From: Pseudomonas sessilinigenes
GTDB taxonomy: Bacteria > Pseudomonadota > Gammaproteobacteria > Pseudomonadales > Pseudomonadaceae
Length of the DNA: 64,000 nucleotides
Assembly (NCBI RefSeq): GCF_003850565.1
Contig: NZ_CP027706.1
Span: forward strand, 5,022,001-5,086,000
Direction: 5' to 3'
A program made the translations under genes and the position numbers. The notes beneath the pieces are model-generated. The model did not search any database, was not told the origin of the DNA, and was given only the letters and a program-made list of their open reading frames with translations. Below, piece after piece: positions 16,961-25,672 of this stretch; position 1 is the stretch's first letter; each line of letters starts with the position of its first letter.

Positions 16961-17335
16961 TCAGGTGCTGGCGATGCAAACCAGCATCACGCCAGCGGTG
17001 ATGACCAGGGTGCCGAGCCAGCGCCGACGACTGACGGTTTCTCCCAGTACCAGCTTGCCCGCCAGTACCACTCCGCAGTAGCCCAGGGCCGCTGCCGGGA
17101 ACAGCAGGCTCAGCGGGGCCCGGGACAGAGCCTCCAGCCAGACGAAGAATTCCACGGCATAGGCGCCTACCCCGCACCACAACAGCGGGGCGTTGAATAC
17201 CTGGCCCCAGAAGGCGTTCAGGCGGAAGCCTCCCTCCAGCTCCGGCAGGCGGTCCAGGCCCAGTTTGAAACACAGCTGGCCGATTACATCCAGGAGGATG
17301 GAAAAGGCCACCAGCAGCACAACGACAAACGTCAT
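16961..17335 (-). CDS. Small DMT/EamA-type transporter, first of a pair
   Basis: A 124-residue four-helix membrane protein starting MTFVVVLLVAFSILLDVIGQL, with ending GTLVITAGVMLVCIAS. It has the fold pattern of small multidrug resistance family half-transporters. Its start codon overlaps the stop of the arginase-family gene by 4 nt (ATGA), showing coupling with that enzyme. Transport substrates are likely small cationic or guanidine-type molecules, given the upstream ureohydrolase-like gene; that is inference. Confidence 0.82.
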   Translation of the reverse strand: MTFVVVLLVAFSILLDVIGQLCFKLGLDRLPELEGGFRLNAFWGQVFNAPLLWCGVGAYAVEFFVWLEALSRAPLSLLFPAAALGYCGVVLAGKLVLGETVSRRRWLGTLVITAGVMLVCIAST

Positions 17336-18252
17336 GGGAACAGCTCCTCGAACAGCGAAATCAAGGCTTCATTGGTCACTGAATTGCGTAGCAGGTCTTC
17401 CTGGCTCCAGCGTTCGGCCGGTGGTTGGTCGGACTTGGCTTCCCAGCGCTTGAAGGCGTTGCTGAAGGCTGGCTTGGCGAATTCGCCACAAACGTCGATG
17501 CCCAGGATCCGCTTGCGTGCCGCCAGGGTCCGTATCGCCTGCAGCAGGTGGGTCAGGCGCATGCCACCCTGGTCCCAGTTGGTGGCGGCGTCCTCGCTGG
17601 CCAGCACGTCCTTGTCGATGGTGATCCAGACCGCCTCGGTGGGCAGGCTGTCGATCAGCCCTTGAAGAAACGCCGGCCAGTCCACCTGTGCCAGGTTTTG
17701 CCAGTGCAGGTGCTTGTCCTGTTGCTGGTGCCCGGCACCGTCGCCGACCTGGCCCCAGACCCTGGAGGGTTCGTGTTGCCAGGGAAACAATTGCAGCTTG
17801 CCGTGCTTCAGGGCGCCGAGGTTGCCGCCGCGCAGCTGTGGATTGTGCAGGTCTTCGCTGCAGGGGCCGAGGGTGACGATACGTTGGATGTTCGCCAGCT
17901 GCAGTGCCCGGTTGACCCAGGAGCCGCAATGCCGGCGCGGGGCGAAGCGCACCCAGTCCGGATGGTTGTCGAAATGGATCAGGCTCACCGGCTCCGCCAG
18001 GTTGCCGAGAAAGGCCGGAGTCAGGTGGTGGTAGTCACCGGAGCCGACGAAGAAGATTTCCGGTTTGGAACCGCTGTGCCGTGGCCGTTGGCCCAGGCGC
18101 TCGGTGAAGTGGCGATAGGTTCGCTCGGTGGACCAGAGCCGCAACTTGGGGCCCAGGTCCAGCAGGTCGATGCGCCGGGCCTGGCCGCTGTTCAGGCGCC
18201 GGATGATCGGCTCCTGGGCGGTCAGGCTGTGGTCGAGATCTAGAATGTTCAA
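17332..18252 (-). CDS. Arginase/ureohydrolase-family protein
   Basis: About 306 residues if translation starts at the TTG at 18252 (LNILDLDHSL); no ATG in frame fits. Manganese-ligand motifs of the arginase superfamily are visible: GSGDYHHLTP, the Asp-x-His-x-Asp of HFDNHPDW, and TIDKDVLASED near residue 205. The protein diverges from true arginase, agmatinase and formiminoglutamase, so the substrate is uncertain. It is translationally coupled to two small transporter genes. The TTG start has no strong ribosome site, so the N terminus is tentative. Confidence 0.78.
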   Translation of the reverse strand: MNILDLDHSLTAQEPIIRRLNSGQARRIDLLDLGPKLRLWSTERTYRHFTERLGQRPRHSGSKPEIFFVGSGDYHHLTPAFLGNLAEPVSLIHFDNHPDWVRFAPRRHCGSWVNRALQLANIQRIVTLGPCSEDLHNPQLRGGNLGALKHGKLQLFPWQHEPSRVWGQVGDGAGHQQQDKHLHWQNLAQVDWPAFLQGLIDSLPTEAVWITIDKDVLASEDAATNWDQGGMRLTHLLQAIRTLAARKRILGIDVCGEFAKPAFSNAFKRWEAKSDQPPAERWSQEDLLRNSVTNEALISLFEELFP

Positions 18253-18398
18253 GGTGCAATTTACCCATGGCAGCGCCCCCCAGAAAACTGCGCAATCAAG
18301 CTGGAGCGCAGGCTGGGCGGGCTTTGCCGGGTAAATGCAAGGGTCGGGCCAGGCTTGTCTGGCCGAGCCGGGCGGCTGGGTCTTCGGCCAGGGAGGCC

Positions 18399-18737
18399 TC
18401 AGGCGTGGAGCCGGACCCAGACGCTGACCAGGATGCTGGCGGCGATCAACCAGGCCACGGCGGCGACGGCCAGTGAGGCCTCCAGGCGCAAGCGGTCGAC
18501 CATGACATACAGGGTCGCCAGGTAGACGAAATAGGGAATGATCGACCACATGCCGAACAGGATGGTGGTCTTCAGGTCGTCGATCGAACGGCCCTTGCCG
18601 ACGATGTAGTGGGCAATCAGGGCGAAGGTCGGGAACAGCGGCACCAGGCCGGCGATGTAGTAGTTCCGGGTCTTGGCCAGGGCTGCCAGGATCACCACTA
18701 CCGCCGCCCCGAGGGCGGCCTTCAACAATAGATCCAT
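18399..18737 (-). CDS. glpM: GlpM family inner membrane protein
   Basis: A 112-residue membrane protein with about four hydrophobic segments (MDLLLKAALGAAVVVILAAL, then GLVPLFPTFALIAHYIVG, an aromatic helix and a C-terminal helix). It matches GlpM, described in P. aeruginosa as needed for efficient alginate production and encoded next to glpD. Here glpM is separated from the glp genes by the aau/aat block. Its function at the molecular level is unknown. Confidence 0.85.
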   Translation of the reverse strand: MDLLLKAALGAAVVVILAALAKTRNYYIAGLVPLFPTFALIAHYIVGKGRSIDDLKTTILFGMWSIIPYFVYLATLYVMVDRLRLEASLAVAAVAWLIAASILVSVWVRLHA

Positions 18738-18755
18738 GTGTTTGTGCGCCTTGGG

Positions 18756-20081
18756 TCAGTGGCTCAGGCCGTACTTCTTGACCTTGTCGAACAGCGTGGT
18801 CTTGGCCATGCCCAGCTCCTGGCTGGCCTGGCTGAGGTTACCGCCGCTGCGTTGCAAGGCATCGTTCAACAGGTTGCGTTCAAAGGCTTCCACGGCCTCG
18901 GCAAAGCCCAGCCCCTGGCCGCTGTTGCCGCCTGCTTTCTTGAAGGCCGGCAGGCCCAGGGCGAAGCGCTCGGCGACATTGCGCAGCTCTCGCACGTTGC
19001 CCGGCCAGTCATGGCTCATCAGGCTCGACAGGGTCTGGTTGTCCAGCTCCGGTGGCGCTCGGTCGAAACGCAGGGACGATTGCTGCAGGAAGTGTTCGAA
19101 CAATTGCAGGATATCCTCGCGCCGCTCGCGCAGGGGAGGCAGCTCCAGGGTTACCACGTTGAGGCGGTAGTAGAGGTCGCTGCGAAACTCCTTGGCCCGG
19201 CTCAGTTCGTCCAGGTCCGACTTGGTGGCCGCGATGACCCGGCAGTCCACGGCGACGCTCTGGTTCGAGCCGAGGCGCTCCAGAGTGCGTTCCTGCAAGA
19301 CCCGCAGCAGCTTGATCTGCAGGTTGATGGGCATGCTTTCCACTTCATCGAGGAACAGGGTGCCCTGGTGCGCATGCTCGATCTTGCCGATCCGTCGCTT
19401 GCCGGCGCCGGTGAAGGCATTGGCTTCATGCCCGAAGATTTCGCTCTCGAAGAGGTTTTCCGGCAAGCCGCCGCAGTTCAGGGCGACGAATTGCTGCTGC
19501 TGGCGCCGGCTGAAGTCGTGCAGGCAACGCGCGACCAGCTCCTTGCCGGTACCTGTCTCGCCCTCGATCAGCACGTTGGCCGAGGTATCGGCGACGTTGG
19601 CGATCAGCTCCCGCAAGTTCTGCATGGCTGGCGAGCGACCGATGATCCGGCCCTCCAGGGAGTTGCGCTCGGCCAGCTGGCGCCGCAGCGAGCTCACCTC
19701 CCGGGCCAGGCCCCGTTGCTCCAGGGCGCGGCGGGCCACGTCCACCAGGCGCTCGGGGGAAAAGGGCTTCTCCATGAAGTCGTAGGCACCTTTCTGCATC
19801 GCGCCGACGGCCATGGAAATATCGCCGTGCCCAGTGATCAGGACCACCGGCAGGCTGCGATCACGGGCCTTGAGGCGGGTCAGCAGTTCCAGGCCGTCGA
19901 TGCCTGGAAGGCGAATATCGCTGATCACGATACCGGGGAAGTTTTCACCGACCTGGACCAGGGCGTCTTCGGCACTGCCCACGCCGATGCAGGGGATGTC
20001 TTCCAGTGCCAGGGCCTGTTGGCAACCCAGCAGGACATGGGGGTCGTCTTCGACGATCAGCACGGTCAGCTCGTTGTTCAT
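18756..20081 (-). CDS. aauR: Sigma-54 response regulator AauR (acidic amino acid utilisation)
   Basis: A 441-residue DctD-type regulator: receiver with Asp55 (ISDIRLPGIDG), AAA+ domain with Walker A GETGTGKE and Walker [11 protein letters not shown], and a Fis-type helix-turn-helix at the end (LSQASQELGMAKTTLFDKV). It shares a 4-nt overlap with the kinase gene upstream. In P. putida, AauR with AauS induces glutamate/aspartate uptake genes. The sigma-54 contact loop reads NAFTGA instead of GAFTGA, an unusual change. Context (aatJQMP just upstream, sigma-54 promoter and boxes in front of aatJ) supports the name. Confidence 0.9.
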   Translation of the reverse strand: MNNELTVLIVEDDPHVLLGCQQALALEDIPCIGVGSAEDALVQVGENFPGIVISDIRLPGIDGLELLTRLKARDRSLPVVLITGHGDISMAVGAMQKGAYDFMEKPFSPERLVDVARRALEQRGLAREVSSLRRQLAERNSLEGRIIGRSPAMQNLRELIANVADTSANVLIEGETGTGKELVARCLHDFSRRQQQQFVALNCGGLPENLFESEIFGHEANAFTGAGKRRIGKIEHAHQGTLFLDEVESMPINLQIKLLRVLQERTLERLGSNQSVAVDCRVIAATKSDLDELSRAKEFRSDLYYRLNVVTLELPPLRERREDILQLFEHFLQQSSLRFDRAPPELDNQTLSSLMSHDWPGNVRELRNVAERFALGLPAFKKAGGNSGQGLGFAEAVEAFERNLLNDALQRSGGNLSQASQELGMAKTTLFDKVKKYGLSH

Positions 20082-21979
20082 ATCGGCTCGGCTTGAGTGG
20101 GGCTTGCCAAGGGCAAGCTGAGGACAAAGGCGGTGCCGCCGCTTGCCGGGTGTTCCACCACCAGGCTGCCGCCCGTGGCGGCGGCGAGGCTGGCGGACAG
20201 GGTCAGGCCCAGTCCCAGCCCTTGTTCGCCGGGCTTGGTGGTGAAGAAGGGTTCGAACAGGTGCTTGCGCGTTTCAGGGTCGATGCCGTGGCCGTTATCC
20301 CGCACCCGCAGACGGTATTTGCCGTCGCTGGCCTCGCCCTCCAGCCAGAGCTGGGGCGCCGGCTGCGCCTGCATGGCATCCAGGGCATTGCCCATGAGGT
20401 TGACCAGGATCTGTTCCAGGCGGGTCTGGTCGATTTGCAGGGTCTGTTCGCTGAAGTCGCGGTGCAGCTGTAGCGGCAGCGGTTCGATACGTGCGCCGAG
20501 GACCTGCAGGGCCGCGTCCACGGCCTTGCCCAGGCTGGCCTGGCCCTGGTCGTCGCCACGGCGGGCGAAGGAGCGCAGGCTGGCAGTGATGCGGCCCATG
20601 CGGTCGATCAGTTCGTTGATGGTCTTGAGGTTGGCGCTGGCGGTGTCCAGGGCGCCGCGTTCGAGGAAGCGCACGGTGTTGCCGGACAGGGTACGTAGCG
20701 CCGCCAGGGGCTGGTTGAGTTCGTGGGCGATGCTGGTGGACATCTGGCCGATGGCCGCCAGCTTGCCGGCCTGGACCAGCTCGTCCTGGGCCCGGCGCAG
20801 GGTTTCCTCGGCCTGGCGGCGCTCACGGATCTGCGCCTTGAGCCGCTCGTTACTGGCCCGCAGGTCGGCAGTGCGTTCGGTGATCTTGCGTTCCAGCTGG
20901 CTATTGGCTTCTTGCAGGGCCTCGCGAGCGGCGAGACGAGTGGCGATGGCTTTGCGCCGCTCGTTCCAGGCGATCAGTAGAAAAGCCACCAGGCCGAAGG
21001 CCACGGCTACCAGGATGCCCTGGTTGATGGCCTCGCGGCGCAGGTCCTGCAGGGGCGTGAGGAGGGTGAAGTTCCAGGGCGTATCGCTCAAGGGGCGCGT
21101 CTGGGACAGGTAGCTGATGGGCTTGTCATCGGAGGCCAGTTCGGCGTTGGCCGGGAAGCTCAGTTTTTCCATGCCTTCGGCCAGGCGCTCCCGGGCCAGG
21201 GGCTCCAGCTCGTTGAGGGGAAACCAGTAGTACTGCAGGCTGCGAGCCAGGCGTTCCTTGGTGTCGTCGCTCAGGGGACGTACTGACTTGAGGCGTCGCG
21301 AGGGATCGCTGGAGAGAATGATGATGCCGTTCTCGTCGCTGACGAACGCTTCCAGGCGCGCTCTTTGCCAGCGTTCTTCCAGGGCCTCCAGGCGTACCTT
21401 GACCACCGCCACGCCAATGATCTTGCCCTGTTCCTCCAGGCCGTGGGCCAGGTAGTAGCCGGGTTCGCCGTTGGTGCTGCCAATCCCGTAGAAACGCCCG
21501 GGGTAGCCGCGTACGGCATTCTGGTAATAGGCCCGGAACGACAGGTCTTCGCCCAGGTAGCTGTCGACATCGCGCCAGTTGCTGGTGGCCAGCACCCGGC
21601 CGGTGGTGTCCATGACATAGATGGCCCGGCTGCGGCTGCGGCGGTTCAGGCCTTCGAGGTATTGGTTGACGGCTTGCCGGTGTTCCGGCGAAGGATCGGC
21701 CAGCAGCGTCGAGACGCTGGATTCCAGTTCCAGCAGGCTGGGCAGGTAGGTGTACTTGCTGATCTCGCTCTCTACGGCCCGGGCATGCAGCTCCAGCTGG
21801 CGTGCGCCATTTTCACTGAGGGTGCGAATGCCGTTGTGCTCGCTGATCCAGAAGCCGGCATAGCCCAGGGCGGTCATCAGCACGATGATCAGCGGCGGTA
21901 GGAACAGGTGGCGGATCAGGCGGGGTTTCACGGCAAGTGATGGCGGCGTAGCGCGATAGAGAGTGGGGTCGCATTTCAT
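20078..21979 (-). CDS. aauS: Sensor histidine kinase AauS
   Basis: A 633-residue DctB-like kinase: membrane segment at about residues 25–48, a periplasmic double-Cache-like sensor domain of about 240 residues, a second membrane segment near residue 300, a coiled coil rich in Arg/Glu, the dimerization box SIAHELNQPLAALRTL and an ATPase domain with NLMGNALDAMQ, DNGHGID and GLGLGLTLS. The ATG at 21979 is preferred over the GTG at 21982. It senses acidic amino acids in related species and phosphorylates AauR. A strong hairpin separates it from aatP. Confidence 0.88.
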   Translation of the reverse strand: MKCDPTLYRATPPSLAVKPRLIRHLFLPPLIIVLMTALGYAGFWISEHNGIRTLSENGARQLELHARAVESEISKYTYLPSLLELESSVSTLLADPSPEHRQAVNQYLEGLNRRSRSRAIYVMDTTGRVLATSNWRDVDSYLGEDLSFRAYYQNAVRGYPGRFYGIGSTNGEPGYYLAHGLEEQGKIIGVAVVKVRLEALEERWQRARLEAFVSDENGIIILSSDPSRRLKSVRPLSDDTKERLARSLQYYWFPLNELEPLARERLAEGMEKLSFPANAELASDDKPISYLSQTRPLSDTPWNFTLLTPLQDLRREAINQGILVAVAFGLVAFLLIAWNERRKAIATRLAAREALQEANSQLERKITERTADLRASNERLKAQIRERRQAEETLRRAQDELVQAGKLAAIGQMSTSIAHELNQPLAALRTLSGNTVRFLERGALDTASANLKTINELIDRMGRITASLRSFARRGDDQGQASLGKAVDAALQVLGARIEPLPLQLHRDFSEQTLQIDQTRLEQILVNLMGNALDAMQAQPAPQLWLEGEASDGKYRLRVRDNGHGIDPETRKHLFEPFFTTKPGEQGLGLGLTLSASLAAATGGSLVVEHPASGGTAFVLSLPLASPTQAEPI

Positions 21980-22011
21980 CACAGATGCCTTGGGTCAACC
22001 ACTGTGCAATG

Positions 22012-22043
22012 CCCGCAGGAGCTGGCGAACCAGCTCCTGCGGG
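22012..22043. repeat. Perfect hairpin between aatP and aauS
   Basis: A 14-bp stem CCCGCAGGAGCTGG with loop CGAA and its exact complement. It has the look of a Pseudomonas REP-type hairpin. It lies in the 74-bp gap after aatP and may limit read-through into aauSR or stabilise the aat transcript. Confidence 0.7.
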
Positions 22044-22053
22044 AACACAGGTT

Positions 22054-22788
22054 TTAGTGCTGCAGGATTTTCTCGAGGAAGTGCTGCGCACGTTCGGAGC
22101 GGGCGTTGATGTCGCCGAAGAACTCTTCTTTCTGGCAGTCCTCGATGATCTGCCCCTTGTCCATGAAGATCACTCGGTTCGCCACCTTGCGGGCAAAGCC
22201 CATTTCGTGGGTCACGCACATCATGGTCATGCCTTCGTTGGCCAGTTGCACCATCACATCCAGCACCTCGTTGACCATTTCCGGGTCCAGGGCCGAGGTC
22301 GGTTCGTCGAACAGCATGACGATCGGGTCCATGGCCAGGGCGCGGGCGATGGCCACACGTTGTTGCTGGCCACCGGAAAGCTGGCCCGGATGCTTGTGGG
22401 CATGGGCGGCCAGACCGACTCGCTCCAGCAGTTGCAGGCCTTTCTTGGTGGCCTCTTCCTTGCTGCGGCCCAGGACCTTGATCTGGGCGATGGTCAGGTT
22501 CTCGGTGATGCTCAGGTGCGGGAACAGCTCGAAGTGCTGGAACACCATGCCGACCCGCGAGCGCAGCTTGGGCAGGTCGGTCTTGGGGTCGGCAATGGAC
22601 GTACCGTCGACCACGATGTCGCCTTTCTGGAACGGCTCCAGGGCATTGACGCACTTGATCAGGGTCGACTTGCCCGAACCGGACGGCCCGCAGACCACCA
22701 CCACCTCACCTTTCTTGACCTCGGTGCTGCAGTCGGTCAGTACCTGGAAGTCCCCATACCACTTGTTGACGTTTTTGATAGAGATCAT
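22054..22788 (-). CDS. aatP: Glutamate/aspartate ABC transporter ATP-binding protein
   Basis: A 244-residue polar amino acid ABC ATPase with Walker [11 protein letters not shown]-loop [11 protein letters not shown], signature [10 protein letters not shown], Walker B IVMLFDEP and switch histidine in VTHEMGFA. It energises uptake of glutamate/aspartate with the AatQM permeases and AatJ binding protein (GltIJKL type). The start overlaps the aatM stop by 4 nt. It is the last gene of the aat operon. Confidence 0.95.
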   Translation of the reverse strand: MISIKNVNKWYGDFQVLTDCSTEVKKGEVVVVCGPSGSGKSTLIKCVNALEPFQKGDIVVDGTSIADPKTDLPKLRSRVGMVFQHFELFPHLSITENLTIAQIKVLGRSKEEATKKGLQLLERVGLAAHAHKHPGQLSGGQQQRVAIARALAMDPIVMLFDEPTSALDPEMVNEVLDVMVQLANEGMTMMCVTHEMGFARKVANRVIFMDKGQIIEDCQKEEFFGDINARSERAQHFLEKILQH

Positions 22789-23456
22789 ACGGCGAACCTT
22801 TTTTGCAGACGCTTGACCAGCAGCGAGGCGGCGAAGCTGATTGTGAAATACACCAGACCGGCGAAGATCAGGAATTCATTGGAGCGGCCGATGATGTCGC
22901 CGCTGGAGCGCGAGGCATTGAGGAAGTCCACCAGGCCCACGGTGTATACCAGGGAGGTGTCCTGGAACAGGATGATGCTCTGCTGCAGCAGCAGTGGGGT
23001 CATCTTGCGAAAGGCCTGGGGCAGGATGATCAGGCGCATGGTCTGGCCGTAGGTCATGCCCAGGGCCTGGGCGGCGCCCATCTGGCCCTTGGGGATCGAC
23101 TGCACGCCGGCCCGGACGATTTCGCAGAAGTACGCTGCTTCGAACATCATGAAGGCCACGATGCACGAGGTGAACGCGCCGATCGGGGTGTCTTCGCCGG
23201 TGATCCAGCGCAGCACGAAAGGCACCGCCAGGTAGAACCAGGTGATCACCAGCAGCAGCGGGATCGAGCGGAAGTAGTTGACGTAGGCGCCGGCGATGTT
23301 CGCCAGCAGCTTGTTGTGGGACAGGCGCATCAGGGCCAGCAGGGTGCCGAGGATGATCCCCCCGACTACGCCCAGGACCATCAGCTTGAGGGTCATCAGC
23401 ATGCCGTTCCACAGGCCGGGAATGGCCGGGACGATGCCCGAGAAGTCGAATTCCAT
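22785..23456 (-). CDS. aatM: Glutamate/aspartate ABC transporter permease AatM
   Basis: A 223-residue inner membrane permease of the HisM/GltK type with five hydrophobic segments and the EAA-loop pattern [20 protein letters not shown]. It forms the channel with AatQ. Its ATG shares one base with the aatQ stop (TAATG) and it overlaps aatP, so translation of the three is coupled. Confidence 0.94.
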   Translation of the reverse strand: MEFDFSGIVPAIPGLWNGMLMTLKLMVLGVVGGIILGTLLALMRLSHNKLLANIAGAYVNYFRSIPLLLVITWFYLAVPFVLRWITGEDTPIGAFTSCIVAFMMFEAAYFCEIVRAGVQSIPKGQMGAAQALGMTYGQTMRLIILPQAFRKMTPLLLQQSIILFQDTSLVYTVGLVDFLNASRSSGDIIGRSNEFLIFAGLVYFTISFAASLLVKRLQKRFAV

Positions 23457-24202
23457 TATTTACCTCCCACGGAGATCAAGCCGGGGACCGAGACTTTCTT
23501 CTCCACCAGGCGCATCAGCAGCATCAGGCTCATGTTCAGGGTGAAGTAGATCAGGGTGGCCAGGGTGAAGGCTTCGAACAGGTTGGCCGAGAACTCGGCG
23601 GTCTGCTTGGTCTGGGCCAACAGCTCCATCAGGCCGATCAGCGAGGCCACGGAGGAGTTCTTGAAGACGTTGAGAAATTCCGAGGTGAGCGGCGGAATGA
23701 TGATCCGATAGGCCTGGGGCAGCAGCACGTTCCAGTAGATCTGCGGCAGCTTGAAACCCAGGGCGCGGGCAGCGGCTTCCTGGCCGCGGGGCAGGGCCTG
23801 GATACCGGTGCGCACTTGTTCGCAGACCCGGGCGGCGGTGAACAGGCCCAGGCAGACGACGACGCTCAGGTAGGCCGAGGTGGTCGGGTTGAGATCCTGC
23901 TTGTACCAGTCCTGCAGGTTCTGCGGCAGCAGGTCGGGCACCAGGAAGTACCAGATGAACAGCTGCACCAACAGGGGCACGTTGCGGAAGATCTCCACGT
24001 AGACGGTGGCGATGCCCGACACCAGGCGGTTCGGCACGGTACGCATGACCCCCAGGATCGATCCCAGTATCAATGCGATGATCCAGGCCACCACGGCGAT
24101 GGCGATGGTCCAGCCCAGCCCCGAGATGAACCAGTCGAGATAGGTCTCGCTGCCCACGCCGGTGGACTTGAAGAACACGCCCCAGTCCCAGTTGTAATTC
24201 AT
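23456..24202 (-). CDS. aatQ: Glutamate/aspartate ABC transporter permease AatQ
   Basis: A 248-residue permease of the GltJ type, beginning MNYNWDWGVFFKSTGVGSET as in homologues. It has membrane segments from about residue 25 and the EAA loop CEQVRTGIQALPRGQEAAAR. It follows aatJ by 194 bp. That gap contains a hairpin, a common arrangement that gives more binding protein than permease. Confidence 0.94.
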   Translation of the reverse strand: MNYNWDWGVFFKSTGVGSETYLDWFISGLGWTIAIAVVAWIIALILGSILGVMRTVPNRLVSGIATVYVEIFRNVPLLVQLFIWYFLVPDLLPQNLQDWYKQDLNPTTSAYLSVVVCLGLFTAARVCEQVRTGIQALPRGQEAAARALGFKLPQIYWNVLLPQAYRIIIPPLTSEFLNVFKNSSVASLIGLMELLAQTKQTAEFSANLFEAFTLATLIYFTLNMSLMLLMRLVEKKVSVPGLISVGGK

Positions 24203-24350
24203 TGGGGTTACCCCTCAGATCGTTCGATGTACTACAAGCACCCGCCTGGGGAGATCCGTTCCCGTCTGGCCAGGACGGCCAGGCACGCGCGATCGGCTCG
24301 ACAACCACCGGTGCGAGTGTTTCCAGAATGTGCCAGCAGGTAGTGACAGG

Positions 24351-24380
24351 CTCCTGAAGAGGCCAGGGCCCCTTCAGGAG
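24351..24380 (-). other. Hairpin between aatJ and aatQ
   Basis: CTCCTGAAGAGGCC pairs with GGCCCCTTCAGGAG (one mismatch) just after the aatJ stop. There is no T-run, so it probably acts as a partial terminator or an mRNA-stabilising structure that sets the ratio of binding protein to permease. Confidence 0.6.
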
Positions 24381-24396
24381 TAAGGTTAGTCAGGAA

Positions 24397-25311
24397 TCAG
24401 GACTTTTTGTCGTCAGCCGCTTTGTCGGTCGGATTGGCGATCAGGGCCTTGAGCTCGTCGCTCATCGGGAACATCAGGTTCAGGCCTTTTGGCGGGATCG
24501 GCGATTGGAACCACTTGTCGTAGATCTTGTTGATCTCGCCCGACTTGTAGGTAGCGACGATGGCGTCGTCCACGGCTTTCTTGAAGGGAGCATCACCCTT
24601 GCGGACCATGCAGCCGTAGATTTCGTAGGACTGAGGGGTACCGGTCACGGCCCAGTCGGTAGGCTTCTTGGCCTTGGCCATCTCACCGGCCAGCAGGGCG
24701 TCGTCCATCATGAAGGCGACAGCGCGGCCCGATTCGAGCATCTGGAACGACTCGCCGTGGTCCTTGGCGGAGATCACGTTCATGCCCATTTGCTTGTCGG
24801 CGTTCATGGCCTTGAGGATGCGCTCGGAAGTGGTACCGGCGGTGGTCACCACGTTCTTGCCCTTCAGGTCAGCGAAGTCCTTGTAGGTGGAGTCCTTCTT
24901 GGACAGCAGGCGGGTACCGATCTCGAAGATACCGACCGAGAAGTCGACCTGCTGCTGGCGCTCGACGTTGTTGGTGGTGGAGCCGCACTCGACGTCCACG
25001 GTGCCGTTCTGCACCAGCGGGATACGGGTCTGGGAGGTGACCAGGTTGTACTTGACCTTGAGGTCAGGCATGTCGAGGTCTTTCTTGATGGCTTCGACGA
25101 TCTTCAGCTGGATGTCGTGGGAGTAGCCCACTGGCACACCCGAAGCATCGGCGATATAGGAAAACGGAATGGAAGCGTCGCGATGTCCGAGGGTGATGGT
25201 GCCGGACTCTTTGATTTTCTTCAGTGTGCCGGTGAGTTCGGCAGCGAAAACTGGAGTGCTAATCAGAGCGGCAGCGATAGCTGCGCCCAACAGATGGGGA
25301 ACGATGCGCAT
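24397..25311 (-). CDS. aatJ: Periplasmic glutamate/aspartate-binding protein
   Basis: A 304-residue solute-binding protein with signal peptide (MRIVPHLLGAAIAAALISTP, cleavage near FAA-ELT). It carries the family-3 binding-protein pattern: TITLGHRDASIPFSYI, VDVECGSTTNNVERQQQVDF and the switch region KNVVTTAGTTSERIL. These match GltI/AatJ, the high-affinity glutamate/aspartate binding protein. It heads the aatJQMP operon; a sigma-54 promoter and two AauR-type boxes lie upstream. Confidence 0.95.
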   Translation of the reverse strand: MRIVPHLLGAAIAAALISTPVFAAELTGTLKKIKESGTITLGHRDASIPFSYIADASGVPVGYSHDIQLKIVEAIKKDLDMPDLKVKYNLVTSQTRIPLVQNGTVDVECGSTTNNVERQQQVDFSVGIFEIGTRLLSKKDSTYKDFADLKGKNVVTTAGTTSERILKAMNADKQMGMNVISAKDHGESFQMLESGRAVAFMMDDALLAGEMAKAKKPTDWAVTGTPQSYEIYGCMVRKGDAPFKKAVDDAIVATYKSGEINKIYDKWFQSPIPPKGLNLMFPMSDELKALIANPTDKAADDKKS

Positions 25312-25428
25312 CAGTATTTCCTCGACATTTGTTTTTTTTATACAGCCGATTGGACGGCTCTTTTATACAGCGAATGCCTCGACGGCTCCTGTTGTGTTGG
25401 CACGACAGGCATTCGTCGGACAGTGTAG

Positions 25429-25444
25429 AGCATGAGTCGTGCCA
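25429..25444 (-). promoter_or_regulatory. Sigma-54 promoter of aatJQMP
   Basis: On the minus strand TGGCACGACTCATGCT has a -24 element identical to consensus (TGGCACG) and GC ten bases after GG. It lies about 120 bp upstream of the aatJ start. Dependence on the NtrC-type activator AauR is expected. Confidence 0.8.
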
Positions 25445-25520
25445 GGCCAGTTGATCATGGTCAAAGCCTTGATTTCAAAGGCTATTAAATATTCATGGCA
25501 GAGGTTGTGGGGCGGGTTCA

Positions 25521-25565
25521 TCCGGTTTGCCGAATCCCTGGCGGGGTTGCGTTCGGAAATCCGAA
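25521..25565. promoter_or_regulatory. Two AauR-type boxes
   Basis: TTCGGAAATCCGAA (25552–25565) fits the AauR consensus TTCGG-N4-CCGAA exactly. TCCGGTTTGCCGAA (25521–25534) differs at one base. Centres are 31 bp apart, three helical turns, and about 80–115 bp upstream of the sigma-54 promoter. Confidence 0.75.
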
Positions 25566-25622
25566 CGATAATGGCGGCGCTTCGGCGTCGAGAAATGGCG
25601 AAGGGTTCATGTTCAGTCCATG

Positions 25623-25658
25623 AAAAAGCCCCTGGACCTCACGGTGCAGGGGCTTTTT
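25623..25658 (-). terminator. Terminator of glpD
   Basis: AAAAAGCCCCTG pairs with CAGGGGCTTTTT around a 12-nt loop, with A and T runs on both sides. It lies 15–50 bp beyond the glpD stop. Confidence 0.85.
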
Positions 25659-25672
25659 CATGGCAGTGGAAC

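Noticed and set aside
18738..20096. Open frame of 452 codons on the plus strand
   Set aside because: Antisense to aauR, no domain.
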